Assembly: GCF_029945805.1 (NCBI RefSeq)
Contig: NZ_JAQSDH010000008.1
Coordinates: forward strand, 1-45,770
Reading direction: 5' to 3'
DNA length: 45,770 nt
Source of the DNA: Flavobacterium sp.
Lineage (GTDB): Bacteria > Bacteroidota > Bacteroidia > Flavobacteriales > Flavobacteriaceae
Below the pieces are notes generated by a model. The model was given only the letters and a program-made list of their open reading frames with translations, was not told the DNA's origin and did not search any database. A program made the position numbers and the translations under genes. Of the stretch, positions 1 to 8,864 are shown in pieces (the stretch's first letter is position 1; every line of letters starts with the position of its first letter).

Positions 1-3000
1 TCTCAGTGTTTGAACCTGCAGTAGTATTACACAATAGGTAGTCGGTTGGAACTGTGGCTACTGGAGTTGGATTCACATTTAACTGGAGTTGGACAATTTG
101 AAAACAGGTTGAAGTGCTTGAAGTAACTCTGATATAAATCACCTGTAAATCAGGCAAAATATTTTCGTATGAAGTAGGAGTTGGAATAAACGTTCCGCCT
201 ATATTCGCATCAACTTGGGTTTCATGGAACGTAACTGTACTATTTGGATTTCCTCCTGTGATGAAACTAATGGTTTGTGTTAAATCAAACGATTCAAATC
301 CATCATTATTAGAGTCACACGCTTGCAATGGCTGTGGGGTGTTTACAGTAAAATTAGCAATAATACTAACTAAAACAGGTTCAATATCGGTACAATTGCC
401 TAGAGTACTTTTGACATAATAGGTTCCGCTTACTGTAATTGCTGTTGGATTAGCCAGCGCTATTGTAGCACCTGCATTCGTCCAATAACTTAAAACTCCC
501 ATACTAGTACTTCCAACGGTAATTGATGGTGAAGTAATATCAACCGTACTTGGCGCACAGACTGCTGGAGGATTGGTAATTACTAAATTAGGACTAGTAA
601 TGGTAACGATTACTGCTTGAATATCGGAACAAGAACCAACTGTACTTTTTATATAATACGTTCCGCTAGCTGCAATTGCATTTGGATTAGCCAATGCGAT
701 TGTAGCGCCAGCATTGGTCCAATAAGTTAATGTGCCGCCTCCTGTACTTCCTGCTGTAACAGCTGGCGAAGTAAGGCTAACCGTGTTTGGGGAACAAACG
801 GCTGCTGGATTGGTAATTGTTAGTACTGGTGTCGGATTTATAGTTACTATAACTGGTTTAATATCAAAACAATTTCCAACGGTACTTTTAATATAATAGG
901 TTCCACTTGTAGCAACCGCTGAAGGATTTACTAATGCTGTAGTTGCTGCAACGTTAGTCCAATAACTCAAAGTTCCACCTCCAGTGCTTCCAGCTGTAAT
1001 AGCGGGTAAAGTTATATCAACTGCATTGGGTGCACAAACTGCAACTGGATTTGAAATAGTTAATGATGGAGAAGGATTTATTGACACTAATACAGGATTA
1101 ATATCTGTACAACTTCCAAGAGTACTTTTAATATAATAGGTCCCGCTAGTTGTAACAGCAGTTGGATTAGCTAGTGCAATTGTAGCAGCCGCATCAGTCC
1201 AATAAGTTAAAATTCCGCCACCTGTACTTCCAGCAGTGACAGCCGGTAAAGTTAGATTAACGGTATTTGGTGAACAAACAGCTACTGAATTGGTAATGGT
1301 TAAAACCGGACTTGGATTTATAGTAACAATAACTGGTTTGATATCCGAACATATTCCGACGGTAGCTTTTATATAATATGTACCGCTCATCCCAACTGCC
1401 GTTGGATTTGCCAATGGTATTGTTGCAGCTGCATTCATCCAATAAGTGAATGAGCCACCTGAAGTTCCTGCGGTCACATTATTGGCAGTAAGATTGACTG
1501 TGTTTGATGAGCATACAGCGGGTGGATTCGTAATGACTAAAGTTGGAGTAGTTGAAATGTTTACCAAAACCCCCTCAATATCCGAACAAGTACCTAATGT
1601 ACTCTTAATGTAATACGTTCCGCTTATTGCTATTGCTGTGGGATTAGCCAGTGTTGCGGTAGCTGCGGCATTTATCCAGTAGGTTAATGTTCCGCCTCCT
1701 GTACTTCCTGCGGTAATTGCCGGTAAGGTAATGTCCTGTGTATTTGGTGTACAAACTGCGGTTGGACTATTAATTAGTAAAACAGGACTAGGGTTTACAG
1801 TAACTAAAACAGGTTTAATATCATAACAAGTTCCTGATGTACTTTTGATATAATAAGTTCCACTTGCACCAACTGCATTTGGACTTGTTAAAGCGGTAGT
1901 TGCTGTTGCATTTGTCCAATAACTCAACGTTCCGCCACCAGTACTTCCTGTCGTTACAGCTGGTAAAGTAATATCAACTGTAATTGGTGCACAAACAGCT
2001 GCGGGATTCGTAATGGTTAGTGTTGGATTTGGATTAATAGTAACGATAACCGGTTTTATATCGAAACAAGAACCTAAGCTACTTTTTATATAGTAAGTTC
2101 CGCTAGTAGCAATTGCATTTGGATTAGCCAAAGCTATGGTAGCGGCAGCATTAGTCCAATAACTTAAAGTTCCACCACCCGTACTTCCAGCGGTAACAAC
2201 TGCTGAAGTTATATCAACTGTACTTGGTGAGCAAACGGCAGCTGGATTACTAATAGTCAATTGCGGTGTTACAGTACACGGAACAGAACATGTTCTTGTT
2301 ATTGATGGTGTGCAAATTCCATTCCAAGTTATCGTTAAAGTAACAACTTGTCCCTGTGAAAGTCCTGATACAGTATAATTTGAAAACGGGATAATAAATG
2401 GATTATAAGTTCCAGTGACAGCAGGTCCGCCATCTATTGAATAACTATAATTAACAGTTAAATTTCCAACATTATTAAAATCAAAATTTATAGATGTAGC
2501 AGTTGTAAATGGACTTGAATTATCACAAAATAAAAATGGAGCTGCTGTTGGAACATTTCCTATGTAAACAGGTAAATCAGCTCTTGTACTTTCACAACCT
2601 CCAATAGTTTGGCTCACAAAATAATGTATCACAGAACCTGCAGCACCAGTAGTTAGCGGCGTTGGTGCTGTTGCAGAAGCTGTACCTCCTGTTGCATTGG
2701 TTCCGTACCAATTTAATGTTCCGCCAGCACTTGGAGTGGCTGTAAGAGGAACGGCTGTTGCATTTGGACAATAGGTTACCGGTAAAATACTTGGCGGTGT
2801 AGCTGATGTTGGTGTGTTTACTGTTAGTACTATTGGACTTGAAATACAACCCGTTATGATGTCTCTTATAACTACATTATTGTAGACACCCGGTGCAACA
2901 CTTGTAAATGTTGGACTCGTTTGAAAGTTTACCCCATTTATACTATACTCATAACTATTCAGTCTATAAGTTCCAATGTCAGTATAATCCTGAGGATCTA

Positions 3001-4177
3001 ACGCGGTCCAATCGGCAGGATTCCAAACCAAACTTGGATGTGGCGCTGTTTGCAATCTTCTGTAGGTATATCCATCCTGATTACTTGGCGTAAAATTAAC
3101 CCCATCAGTTCTTCCCCATAAATCAATTTCTAAGTCTGTACTTGTTGTCAAACGAACATTATCATTGGTATTAAAACCTGGACATAAATTCATCACCATG
3201 TCCGGCGTTACTCCTCCCTGATTGGCCAAATTACCAACAGATATAACAAATACATCATTGCTTGCTAAACTTCCTAACAATGGAAAGTCACAATTAAGCG
3301 ATGGTCCTGGATTTCCGTTGTTGTATATTTTAAGTTTATAATTGGTTAAGTTTTTCGTTACACCGGTTCCGTTGTAAATTTCGATATATGATAAAGCTCC
3401 CGTACTTTCATCGGTAACTTCAGAAATAAATAAATCGGACGGAATCGGAATTGGTGCTGTATTCAAAGGACTCGTAAACACAATTGTCCCTGTTGGCAAC
3501 GGACAAGTTGGTTGTTGCGTAACGCTTGCAATCGGGTTTGGACATAAATTGGCTATATCGATAAGAGAAAGGTTATCTAACGCAAAATCATTTCCTGTTC
3601 CTCCGCCAAAAGTCTGCGTATCTACCAACCAAATTTGAGCGTTATTAGTAGATGCTGTCCATCTGTAAACAACTTTGGTCCAAGGCGATGGATTTCCAAC
3701 GGGACAAATCGAGGGCCCTGACATCAATTGGGGGATGCTTGATGTTCCGTTAGTTTTTACATCAATAATTGCCGAATTAGCATTATTATTTGTACCAGAA
3801 ATCGAACGGATATAATAGGTAAATTCATAGGTTCTGCCACTAACGACTCCAATACTTGCACCATTCAGTAATTCCCATACCTTATCATTAGGGCTACCTG
3901 AACCATCAACCACCATCATTTTTCCTGTTCCAGAAGGATAATCAAACGCATGCGAAAAATTGACTGTATTCATTGTAAATGAATCATTTAAGATATTATA
4001 ATTTCTCGGAACGCTATTCCCTGGCGCTACCGGCAGAAAATAATTCGTTTGAAATCCAACACCAGCACCACCACTTTCAAAATCGCCATTGACTAACAAA
4101 TTTTGTGCAATTGCCTGAAAGGAAACTAATGTCATTACAACAAATAATAGTTTATTTAAAAAAGTAATCATCTTCAT
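1..4177 (-). CDS. Giant secreted Ig-like repeat protein, probable T9SS cargo (N-terminal part)
   Basis: The reading frame opens at the ATG at 4177 and stays open to the window edge, so at least 1392 codons are present and the C-terminus is missing. The first ~25 residues are a signal peptide (MKMITFLNKLLFVV... ending AIAQ). It is followed by a VNGDFESG-type carbohydrate-binding-like start, and around residues 248-345 by a lamin-tail-like domain (motifs DLFISEV and YIEIYNGTG). Next come Ig-like segments and eight ~80-residue tandem repeats. After the repeats is a stretch like the end of gliding-associated proteins (LQACDSNNDGFESFDLTQ). Family knowledge: such Flavobacteriaceae proteins usually end in a type B sorting domain and are exported by the type IX system as adhesins or gliding-related surface proteins. 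The sorting domain is outside the window, so T9SS export is inferred. The frame was checked at several points: codons start at positions equal to 1 modulo 3 throughout. Confidence 0.85.
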   Translation of the reverse strand, partial: MKMITFLNKLLFVVMTLVSFQAIAQNLLVNGDFESGGAGVGFQTNYFLPVAPGNSVPRNYNILNDSFTMNTVNFSHAFDYPSGTGKMMVVDGSGSPNDKVWELLNGASIGVVSGRTYEFTYYIRSISGTNNNANSAIIDVKTNGTSSIPQLMSGPSICPVGNPSPWTKVVYRWTASTNNAQIWLVDTQTFGGGTGNDFALDNLSLIDIANLCPNPIASVTQQPTCPLPTGTIVFTSPLNTAPIPIPSDLFISEVTDESTGALSYIEIYNGTGVTKNLTNYKLKIYNNGNPGPSLNCDFPLLGSLASNDVFVISVGNLANQGGVTPDMVMNLCPGFNTNDNVRLTTSTDLEIDLWGRTDGVNFTPSNQDGYTYRRLQTAPHPSLVWNPADWTALDPQDYTDIGTYRLNSYEYSINGVNFQTSPTFTSVAPGVYNNVVIRDIITGCISSPIVLTVNTPTSATPPSILPVTYCPNATAVPLTATPSAGGTLNWYGTNATGGTASATAPTPLTTGAAGSVIHYFVSQTIGGCESTRADLPVYIGNVPTAAPFLFCDNSSPFTTATSINFDFNNVGNLTVNYSYSIDGGPAVTGTYNPFIIPFSNYTVSGLSQGQVVTLTITWNGICTPSITRTCSVPCTVTPQLTISNPAAVCSPSTVDITSAVVTAGSTGGGTLSYWTNAAATIALANPNAIATSGTYYIKSSLGSCFDIKPVIVTINPNPTLTITNPAAVCAPITVDITLPAVTTGSTGGGTLSYWTNATATTALTSPNAVGASGTYYIKSTSGTCYDIKPVLVTVNPSPVLLINSPTAVCTPNTQDITLPAITAGSTGGGTLTYWINAAATATLANPTAIAISGTYYIKSTLGTCSDIEGVLVNISTTPTLVITNPPAVCSSNTVNLTANNVTAGTSGGSFTYWMNAAATIPLANPTAVGMSGTYYIKATVGICSDIKPVIVTINPSPVLTITNSVAVCSPNTVNLTLPAVTAGSTGGGILTYWTDAAATIALANPTAVTTSGTYYIKSTLGSCTDINPVLVSINPSPSLTISNPVAVCAPNAVDITLPAITAGSTGGGTLSYWTNVAATTALVNPSAVATSGTYYIKSTVGNCFDIKPVIVTINPTPVLTITNPAAVCSPNTVSLTSPAVTAGSTGGGTLTYWTNAGATIALANPNAIAASGTYYIKSTVGSCSDIQAVIVTITSPNLVITNPPAVCAPSTVDITSPSITVGSTSMGVLSYWTNAGATIALANPTAITVSGTYYVKSTLGNCTDIEPVLVSIIANFTVNTPQPLQACDSNNDGFESFDLTQTISFITGGNPNSTVTFHETQVDANIGGTFIPTPTSYENILPDLQVIYIRVTSSTSTCFQIVQLQLNVNPTPVATVPTDYLLCNTTAGSNTE
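350..2266 (-). repeat. Eight tandem ~240-bp units coding for Ig-like repeats
   Basis: A conserved anchor (tccaataa, coding the SYWTN or TYWTN motif in reverse) recurs at 481, 718, 958, 1198, 1438, 1675, 1915 and 2155, a spacing of 237 or 240 bases. Each unit codes ~79-80 residues with the order VC(A/S)PSTVDI, GSTGGG, YWTNA, ALANP, SGTYYIKS and a C-x-DI motif. The units differ at many positions, so this is an old array. It lies wholly inside the secreted protein and keeps the frame. Confidence 0.9.
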
Positions 4178-4229
4178 ATTTAAAGTAGCTTTTTAGTAGT
4201 GTTTAAAGGGGTCTGTTCAAAAACATGGT

Positions 4230-4259
4230 CAAATATATTCATTTTAACAAAATGAACAA
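4230..4259 (-). promoter_or_regulatory. Promoter of the giant secreted protein
   Basis: On the minus strand a -33 TTG (4259-4257) is followed by exactly 19 bases and a perfect Bacteroidota -7 box, TATATTTG (4237-4230). The expected start of transcription is near 4223, leaving a leader of about 45 bases before the ATG at 4177. Confidence 0.75.
4238..4256. promoter_or_regulatory. Perfect inverted repeat filling the -33/-7 spacer (candidate operator)
   Basis: TTCATTTTAACAAAATGAA has perfect 8-base arms around a 3-base centre. It occupies precisely the 19-base spacer of the promoter just described. A dimeric regulator bound here would block or reshape the promoter. No regulator is identified. 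Confidence 0.5.
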
Positions 4260-4282
4260 TACTATTTTGAACTAAATAACAT

Positions 4283-4307
4283 AAAAAAGCCTCAACGAAT
4301 CAAGGCT
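4283..4307 (-). terminator. Rho-independent terminator after proline dehydrogenase
   Basis: On the minus strand AGCCTTGA-TTCG-TTGAGGCT forms an 8-pair stem with two G-T wobbles and a TTCG tetraloop, followed by six T. It starts 11 bases past the stop codon. Confidence 0.8.
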
Positions 4308-4318
4308 ATCTATCTCTA

Positions 4319-5488
4319 TTACTGACGTTTTCTCCTATCTCTTTCCGTCTTTAATAAATTTAATTCTCTGCTGGTTTGACCAGCAACTGATGTATTTTCT
4401 TCTGCTCTTCGTATTAAATACGGCATCACATCGCGAACGGGACCAAATGGTAAATATTTGGCCACATTGTAGCCGTGATCTGCAAGGTTATAGCTTATAT
4501 TATCGCTCATTCCGTACAATTGTCCGAACCAGATTCGAGTATCATTTTTCAAAATTCCTTTTGAAGCCATCAGATCAATAACTTTATACGAACTTAATTC
4601 GTTATGCGTTCCCACAAAAATGGACATCGATTCTAGATTTTCCATCATGTATTCCATTGTGAGATCATAATTAACATCGGTTGCTTCTTTGCTTGCGCAA
4701 ATTGGTGTTGCATACCCTTTCTCTTCGGCACGTTTGTTCTCTTTTTCCATATAAGCACCTCGAACCAATTTCATACCGATGAAAAAACCTTCAGCTGTTG
4801 CCTGCTCGTGTAACTTCTTTAAATAATCCAATCGATCCCAACGGTACAATTGTAATGTATTGAAAACAATCGCCTTTTGCTTGTTGTATTTGCGCATCAT
4901 TTCAGTAACCAACTCATCTGCAGCATCCTGCATCCAGCTTTCCTCGCCGTCAATTAAAAGCGCTACATCTTTTTCGTATGCTGTTCTACAAATCAAATCA
5001 AAACGAGCAACAACTCTATTCCACTCCCGCTGTTCTTCAAGAGTCAGTGGCTGCTTTTCTCCAATTTTTTCATACAAATGAAAACGTCCCAAACCGGTTG
5101 GCTTAAATACTGCAAACGGAATAGCTTGACGTTCTTTAGCAAATTCGACCGTTTTAAGTGTCATTTCCAACGCGGCATCAAACTGGGCCTCTTCTTCTTT
5201 TCCTTCGACCGAATAATCTAAAACCGATGAAACTCCTTTAGTAAACATTTTATCGACGACAGAAAGGCAATCTTCCTCGCTTATTCCGCCACAAAAATGG
5301 TCAAAAACCGTCGCTCGTATCAATCCTTCTACAGGTAAATGGGCTTTGAGTGCAAAATTGGTTACAGCAGTTCCGATGCGCACTAATGGCTCGTTGTCAA
5401 TCATTTTGAACAGAAAATACGCTCTGTCTAATTCGGTATCTGTTTTAAGTGCAAAAGCAACTTGAGTATTGTTGAAAATTTTTTCCAT
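4319..5488 (-). CDS. Proline dehydrogenase (monofunctional)
   Basis: This 389-residue protein oxidises L-proline to 1-pyrroline-5-carboxylate with FAD, passing electrons to the respiratory chain; it is the first step of proline use. It matches the single-function Bacteroidota form of the PutA PRODH barrel. The visible motifs are GMKLVRGAYMEKE near residues 238-250 and RRAEENTSVAGQTSREL near the C-terminus; the latter is the substrate- and flavin-binding Arg-Arg-Ala-Glu-Glu-Asn signature. The start is an ATG 19 bases below a -7 box. It is transcribed alone, with its own promoter element and terminator. The partner P5C dehydrogenase is not in this window. The call is firm. Confidence 0.93.
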   Translation of the reverse strand: MEKIFNNTQVAFALKTDTELDRAYFLFKMIDNEPLVRIGTAVTNFALKAHLPVEGLIRATVFDHFCGGISEEDCLSVVDKMFTKGVSSVLDYSVEGKEEEAQFDAALEMTLKTVEFAKERQAIPFAVFKPTGLGRFHLYEKIGEKQPLTLEEQREWNRVVARFDLICRTAYEKDVALLIDGEESWMQDAADELVTEMMRKYNKQKAIVFNTLQLYRWDRLDYLKKLHEQATAEGFFIGMKLVRGAYMEKENKRAEEKGYATPICASKEATDVNYDLTMEYMMENLESMSIFVGTHNELSSYKVIDLMASKGILKNDTRIWFGQLYGMSDNISYNLADHGYNVAKYLPFGPVRDVMPYLIRRAEENTSVAGQTSRELNLLKTERDRRKRQ

Positions 5489-5506
5489 TTTTTTCTAATA
5501 TTGTCA

Positions 5507-5514
5507 CAAATATA
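5507..5514 (-). promoter_or_regulatory. -7 box for proline dehydrogenase
   Basis: TATATTTG on the minus strand fits the Bacteroidota TAnnTTTG consensus 19 bases above the start codon. No good TTG lies 19-22 bases upstream, so the promoter may need an activator. Confidence 0.5.
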
Positions 5515-5663
5515 GATGAGTTTTATGAATTATTGTCTTTAAAAAACTAGTTTTCAATAACTGATTTTGTATGGTTAGAAAATAGAAAAAAGCTTTCATA
5601 TTATGAATCAAATTTTAACCCGTCGTATACAAGTATATAGTAACGTCCGTTATTTGCAGTTTG

Positions 5664-5718
5664 TCAAACTGAGCTTGTCCGAGTGCTTAGAAAAAGATCT
5701 TCGACAAGCTCAGACTGA
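5664..5718. repeat. REP-like imperfect inverted repeat
   Basis: The arms tcaaactgagcttgtccgag (5664-5683) and cttcgacaagctcagactga (5699-5718) are inverse complements with four mismatches around a 15-base loop. Sequences of the type CTTCGACAAGCTCAG are, to my knowledge, scattered through flavobacterial intergenic regions. Its position 98 bases past the CRY-DASH stop would allow a role in ending or stabilising that transcript. Confidence 0.6.
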
Positions 5719-5815
5719 GATTTTTGGGTCTTATTAAACTAAGGTGAAAATTTATTTTTAATTAAACTAATGATAATTGTACCCAAACTTTAAAAAACTA
5801 ATGTTTATTTTAGTA

Positions 5816-7114
5816 TCAACTTTGATAAGGGCTCCACAAATTCCGATAAATTTTAATTTTATCATAATCTTGAGCTTGCTTCTCAATATTAAAATACCGG
5901 TTTCCTCTTGGATCGTTGCCTACTCCTGCCAAATAAGCCCAATTACCCCAATTGCTACACACATCATAATCAATCAATTGTTGTTCAAAATAGCTCGCGC
6001 CAAAACGCCAATCCAACTTTAAATCGTTGCATAAATAACTTGCTACATTTTGACGTCCGCGATTACTCATAAATCCGGTTAATTTTAATTCAATCATATT
6101 AGCATCAACAAAATCAATACCGGTATTTCCATCAATCCAATCCTGCAGTTGTTGCTTATTGTGCTTGTTAACCGTAATTCCTTTGTCTTGAATTCCGGCT
6201 TGTTGAAAGAATTTAGCATTGTATTTTTTCATCATGAACCTAAAATAATCACGCCATAATAATTCAAAAACCAACCAATAAGTGGAATCATTGGCTCCGA
6301 ATTGGGTTTCATATTTTTTCAATTCTTGGTATATAAATCTTGGTGAAATACAACCTAGACCCAGCCAAGCTGAAAATTTAGACGAATAATCAGCACCAAC
6401 TAATCCGTTTCGAGTTTCTTTATATTTTGAAATGCATTTGGATTCAAAAAAATAATGGTTTAAGCGTTTGATACCTTCCGATTCTCCACCTTTAAAATGG
6501 ATGGCTGCTCTTTTATCCATTGGAGTAAACGCTAAATCTAAATCTTCAAACGAAGGTAAATTTAGGGGTTCAATTTCGGGGCTATGTATTTGAGTTGGTT
6601 CTTCAAATGCGATTCTAATCACAGCATCTTTCTCTGTTTTTTTTCTAAAATTGGTAAAAACATCTGGAATATCTTTAATCGAAAACGGCAAATCTTCCGC
6701 ATGATATAATGTACTTGTACTTAAGGTTTGTAGTTCGCATCGTAGTTTAAAAAGCTCATTTTGCACCAGTAATTCCGTTTGTTGTTCTTCGTAGGTGACC
6801 TCTCGCTTTGCAAAAACTTTAGATGCTTTATAGTGTTCAACAAGTTTTGGAATTTCAATTTCGGGTTTGCCGTGAACAATTACTAATCCGGAACCAATAG
6901 CTCTCAAATTAGCATCTAAATCTAACAGCGATTCCAACAAAAATTGTAATCTGAAACTTCCTGTTTTTTTAAATCCAAATTCAGTGGTTGTGAAATGGGA
7001 ATCCTCAAAACAATAAAAAGGGACAATACTGTCGCTTTGCGCAATTGCTTTTACCAAGGTTTCATTGTCGTGTAATCGTAAATCGGTTTTAAACCAAACT
7101 AGTGCAGTCTTCAT
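5816..7114 (-). CDS. CRY-DASH cryptochrome / photolyase
   Basis: This 432-residue flavoprotein belongs to the DASH class, whose members repair cyclobutane dimers mainly in single-stranded DNA and may also sense light. The N-terminal antenna domain opens with ALVWFKTDLRLHDNETL. The FAD-binding domain includes SSKFSAWLGLGCISPR, LLWRDYFRF and TGFMSNRGRQNVAS. The DASH signature DVCSNWGNWAYLAGVGNDPR (about residues 383-402) is intact, including the Trp of the electron-transfer chain. The C-terminus is short, ending RNLWSPYQS where many relatives continue as a LWLPEL-type tail; no frameshift is obvious. The start ATG overlaps the stop of the upstream iron-sulfur photolyase by 4 bases, so the two are probably translationally coupled. 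It is the last gene of the operon. Confidence 0.92.
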   Translation of the reverse strand: MKTALVWFKTDLRLHDNETLVKAIAQSDSIVPFYCFEDSHFTTTEFGFKKTGSFRLQFLLESLLDLDANLRAIGSGLVIVHGKPEIEIPKLVEHYKASKVFAKREVTYEEQQTELLVQNELFKLRCELQTLSTSTLYHAEDLPFSIKDIPDVFTNFRKKTEKDAVIRIAFEEPTQIHSPEIEPLNLPSFEDLDLAFTPMDKRAAIHFKGGESEGIKRLNHYFFESKCISKYKETRNGLVGADYSSKFSAWLGLGCISPRFIYQELKKYETQFGANDSTYWLVFELLWRDYFRFMMKKYNAKFFQQAGIQDKGITVNKHNKQQLQDWIDGNTGIDFVDANMIELKLTGFMSNRGRQNVASYLCNDLKLDWRFGASYFEQQLIDYDVCSNWGNWAYLAGVGNDPRGNRYFNIEKQAQDYDKIKIYRNLWSPYQS

Positions 7115-8646
7115 AATTCATTTATATTTTTCAAATAGTAATCCGCTTGTTCCAATAGAGCCGTTTTGGCTTCAGGTTGCATTTTTCGCCAAACATTATA
7201 CATCATCCCGATACGCGGATTTTTAGCCAATTTATCCTCATTTCTATCATAAAAATTCCAGTACAAACTATTAAACGGACAAGCTTTGTCTCCTGTTTTA
7301 ACCTCTTTTTTATAAAAACAACTGCCACAATAATGACTCATTTTATCAATATACGATGCCGAACTTACATAGGGTTTTGTACCTACTATTCCGCCATCGG
7401 CAAACTGACTCATGCCACGTGTATTGGTGATTTCAACCCATTCGATAGCATCAATATAGATCCCGAGATACCAAGCGTCAATTTCATCTGGATGGATTCC
7501 AGCTAAAAGTGCAAAATTCCCCGTAATCATTAAGCGCTGAATGTGATGCGCGTATGCATAATTTAAGGATTGCCCAATAGCGTCTTTCAAACAATTCATT
7601 TTTGTTTTTCCGGTCCAAAACCAATCAGGTAATTTTTCCTGATTGTTGAAGAAATTCATGTTGGCATATTCTGGCATTTTGAGCCAATAAATACCTCTCA
7701 TGTATTCGCGCCAACCTATAATTTGTCGCACAAAACCTTCAAGTTGGTTGTATTCAATTTCAGTGGGTCGTTTTTCCCATTCTTGGATTGCTTTATCGAT
7801 AACTTCTTGTGGCGAAATCATTTTTACATTCATCGAAAAAGATATTCGAGCATGATATAACGACCATTCGTTAGGTGCCATCGCATCTTGATAACTGCCA
7901 AATAAATGCAGACATTCCGCTAGAAAAAAGTCTAATAATTCCAAAGATTGTTTTCTGTTGATTGGCCAAACAAAATTCGAAGCATCAATAGTTCCAATGG
8001 TTTTGATATCCGTTTTCGTTATTTCATTTAAAATTTCAGAAACATCAGTATTGAAAACTAAAGGTGAAGTTGCTTTATGATTTTTGGGTAATTTTTTTCG
8101 GTTTTCACTATCGTAATTCCATTTTCCGGTTAACGGATTTGAACCATCCATCAAAACATGGTGCTTTTTTCGAAGCATCCTATAAAAGCTTTCTAACAAA
8201 AAGGTTTTTTTTCCTTCAAAAAAATCACCTAATTCAGTTCGAGAGGTAAAAAAATGTTCACTATCCACTACGGAACTGCTGATCGAAATAGATTGACACA
8301 GCTGTTTTAAATCCAAATCAACACGATATTCATCAGGTAATTGGTATTCAAAATGTTTGAAATCGTGTTTTGAAATTAGGTTTTGAATATTTTTTTCAAA
8401 CGACTGCAGGTTGTCTTCATCATTCAAATGAAGGTAAATTACTTGATGCTTTTTAGCTTTTAGTTCATCAGCAAAAGCCTGCATTGCCGAAAAGAAACCA
8501 ACCACTTTCTGAATATGATGCGTGGCATAATCGGTTTCCGATCGAATTTCCATCATCACATAAACAACAGCGTCATCTAAAGTTTTAAACCACGAATGAT
8601 TCGCATTTAGTTGATCGCCAAGAATTAATCGTATCGTTTTTGACAT
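7111..8646 (-). CDS. Iron-sulfur bacterial (6-4)-type photolyase (FeS-BCP, DPRP family)
   Basis: The 511-residue protein belongs to the photolyase-related family that includes Agrobacterium PhrB, which repairs (6-4) photoproducts using FAD, a lumazine antenna and a [4Fe-4S] cluster. It starts with TIRLILGDQLNANHSWF, typical of the family. Four cysteines sit at C352, C440, C443 and C456. The spacing is the same as the published PhrB ligands (350, 438, 441, 454), so the cluster should be present. Other family motifs include GWREYMRGIYW and YAYAHHIQRLMITGNFALL. It overlaps CRY-DASH by ATGA and sits 76 bases below the small DUF2256 gene. The activity on (6-4) lesions is inferred from the family. 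Confidence 0.93.
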   Translation of the reverse strand: MSKTIRLILGDQLNANHSWFKTLDDAVVYVMMEIRSETDYATHHIQKVVGFFSAMQAFADELKAKKHQVIYLHLNDEDNLQSFEKNIQNLISKHDFKHFEYQLPDEYRVDLDLKQLCQSISISSSVVDSEHFFTSRTELGDFFEGKKTFLLESFYRMLRKKHHVLMDGSNPLTGKWNYDSENRKKLPKNHKATSPLVFNTDVSEILNEITKTDIKTIGTIDASNFVWPINRKQSLELLDFFLAECLHLFGSYQDAMAPNEWSLYHARISFSMNVKMISPQEVIDKAIQEWEKRPTEIEYNQLEGFVRQIIGWREYMRGIYWLKMPEYANMNFFNNQEKLPDWFWTGKTKMNCLKDAIGQSLNYAYAHHIQRLMITGNFALLAGIHPDEIDAWYLGIYIDAIEWVEITNTRGMSQFADGGIVGTKPYVSSASYIDKMSHYCGSCFYKKEVKTGDKACPFNSLYWNFYDRNEDKLAKNPRIGMMYNVWRKMQPEAKTALLEQADYYLKNINEL

Positions 8647-8722
8647 TTTTTTATTTTTGAACCTTTAAGAGATTAAGAAAATTAAGTTTAAAAAAAGCTA
8701 ATTACTAATTACTTTTCACTAA

Positions 8723-8860
8723 TCACTTTTTACTCCTACATTTATCACTACAATATTTTACTTCGTCCCAAACTTTCTCCCACTTTTTGCGCCAAGCAAA
8801 CGGTTTGTTACAAACAATACACGTTTTAGTGGGTAAGTTTTGCTTTTTTACACCTTTCAT
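8723..8860 (-). CDS. DUF2256 zinc-ribbon-like micro-protein
   Basis: A 45-residue ORF starts at the ATG at 8860, five bases below the stop of the DUF2071 gene. It carries [18 protein letters not shown] followed by [12 protein letters not shown]. The C14-x2-C17 and C37-x3-C41 pairs should bind one zinc ion. The C-x2-C...W-R-K-K-W...C-x3-C layout is that of the DUF2256 family, small proteins often found beside photolyase and cryptochrome genes. The function is unknown; the basic, zinc-binding form suggests nucleic-acid or protein contact. It is short enough to be missed by automatic gene calling. Confidence 0.85.
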   Translation of the reverse strand: MKGVKKQNLPTKTCIVCNKPFAWRKKWEKVWDEVKYCSDKCRSKK

Positions 8861-8864
8861 TCGT

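Larger units (their letters stand above)
5489..5815. other. Intergenic region with a promoter element and one palindromic repeat
   Basis: This 327-base gap separates proline dehydrogenase from the end of the photolyase operon. It contains the proline dehydrogenase -7 box, a short palindrome AAAACTAGTTTT (5543-5554) and the dispersed-type inverted repeat at 5664-5718. No convincing coding sequence is seen, and no U-tailed terminator for the photolyase operon is evident. The repeat hairpin may serve that role. Confidence 0.6.

Noticed and set aside
2592..3093. Short frames of 60-85 codons within the left adhesin
   Set aside because: They are alternative frames of the continuous adhesin reading frame that spans 1-4177.
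5664..5718. Insertion sequence ends
   Set aside because: The inverted arms enclose only 15 bases, with no transposase and no target duplication.
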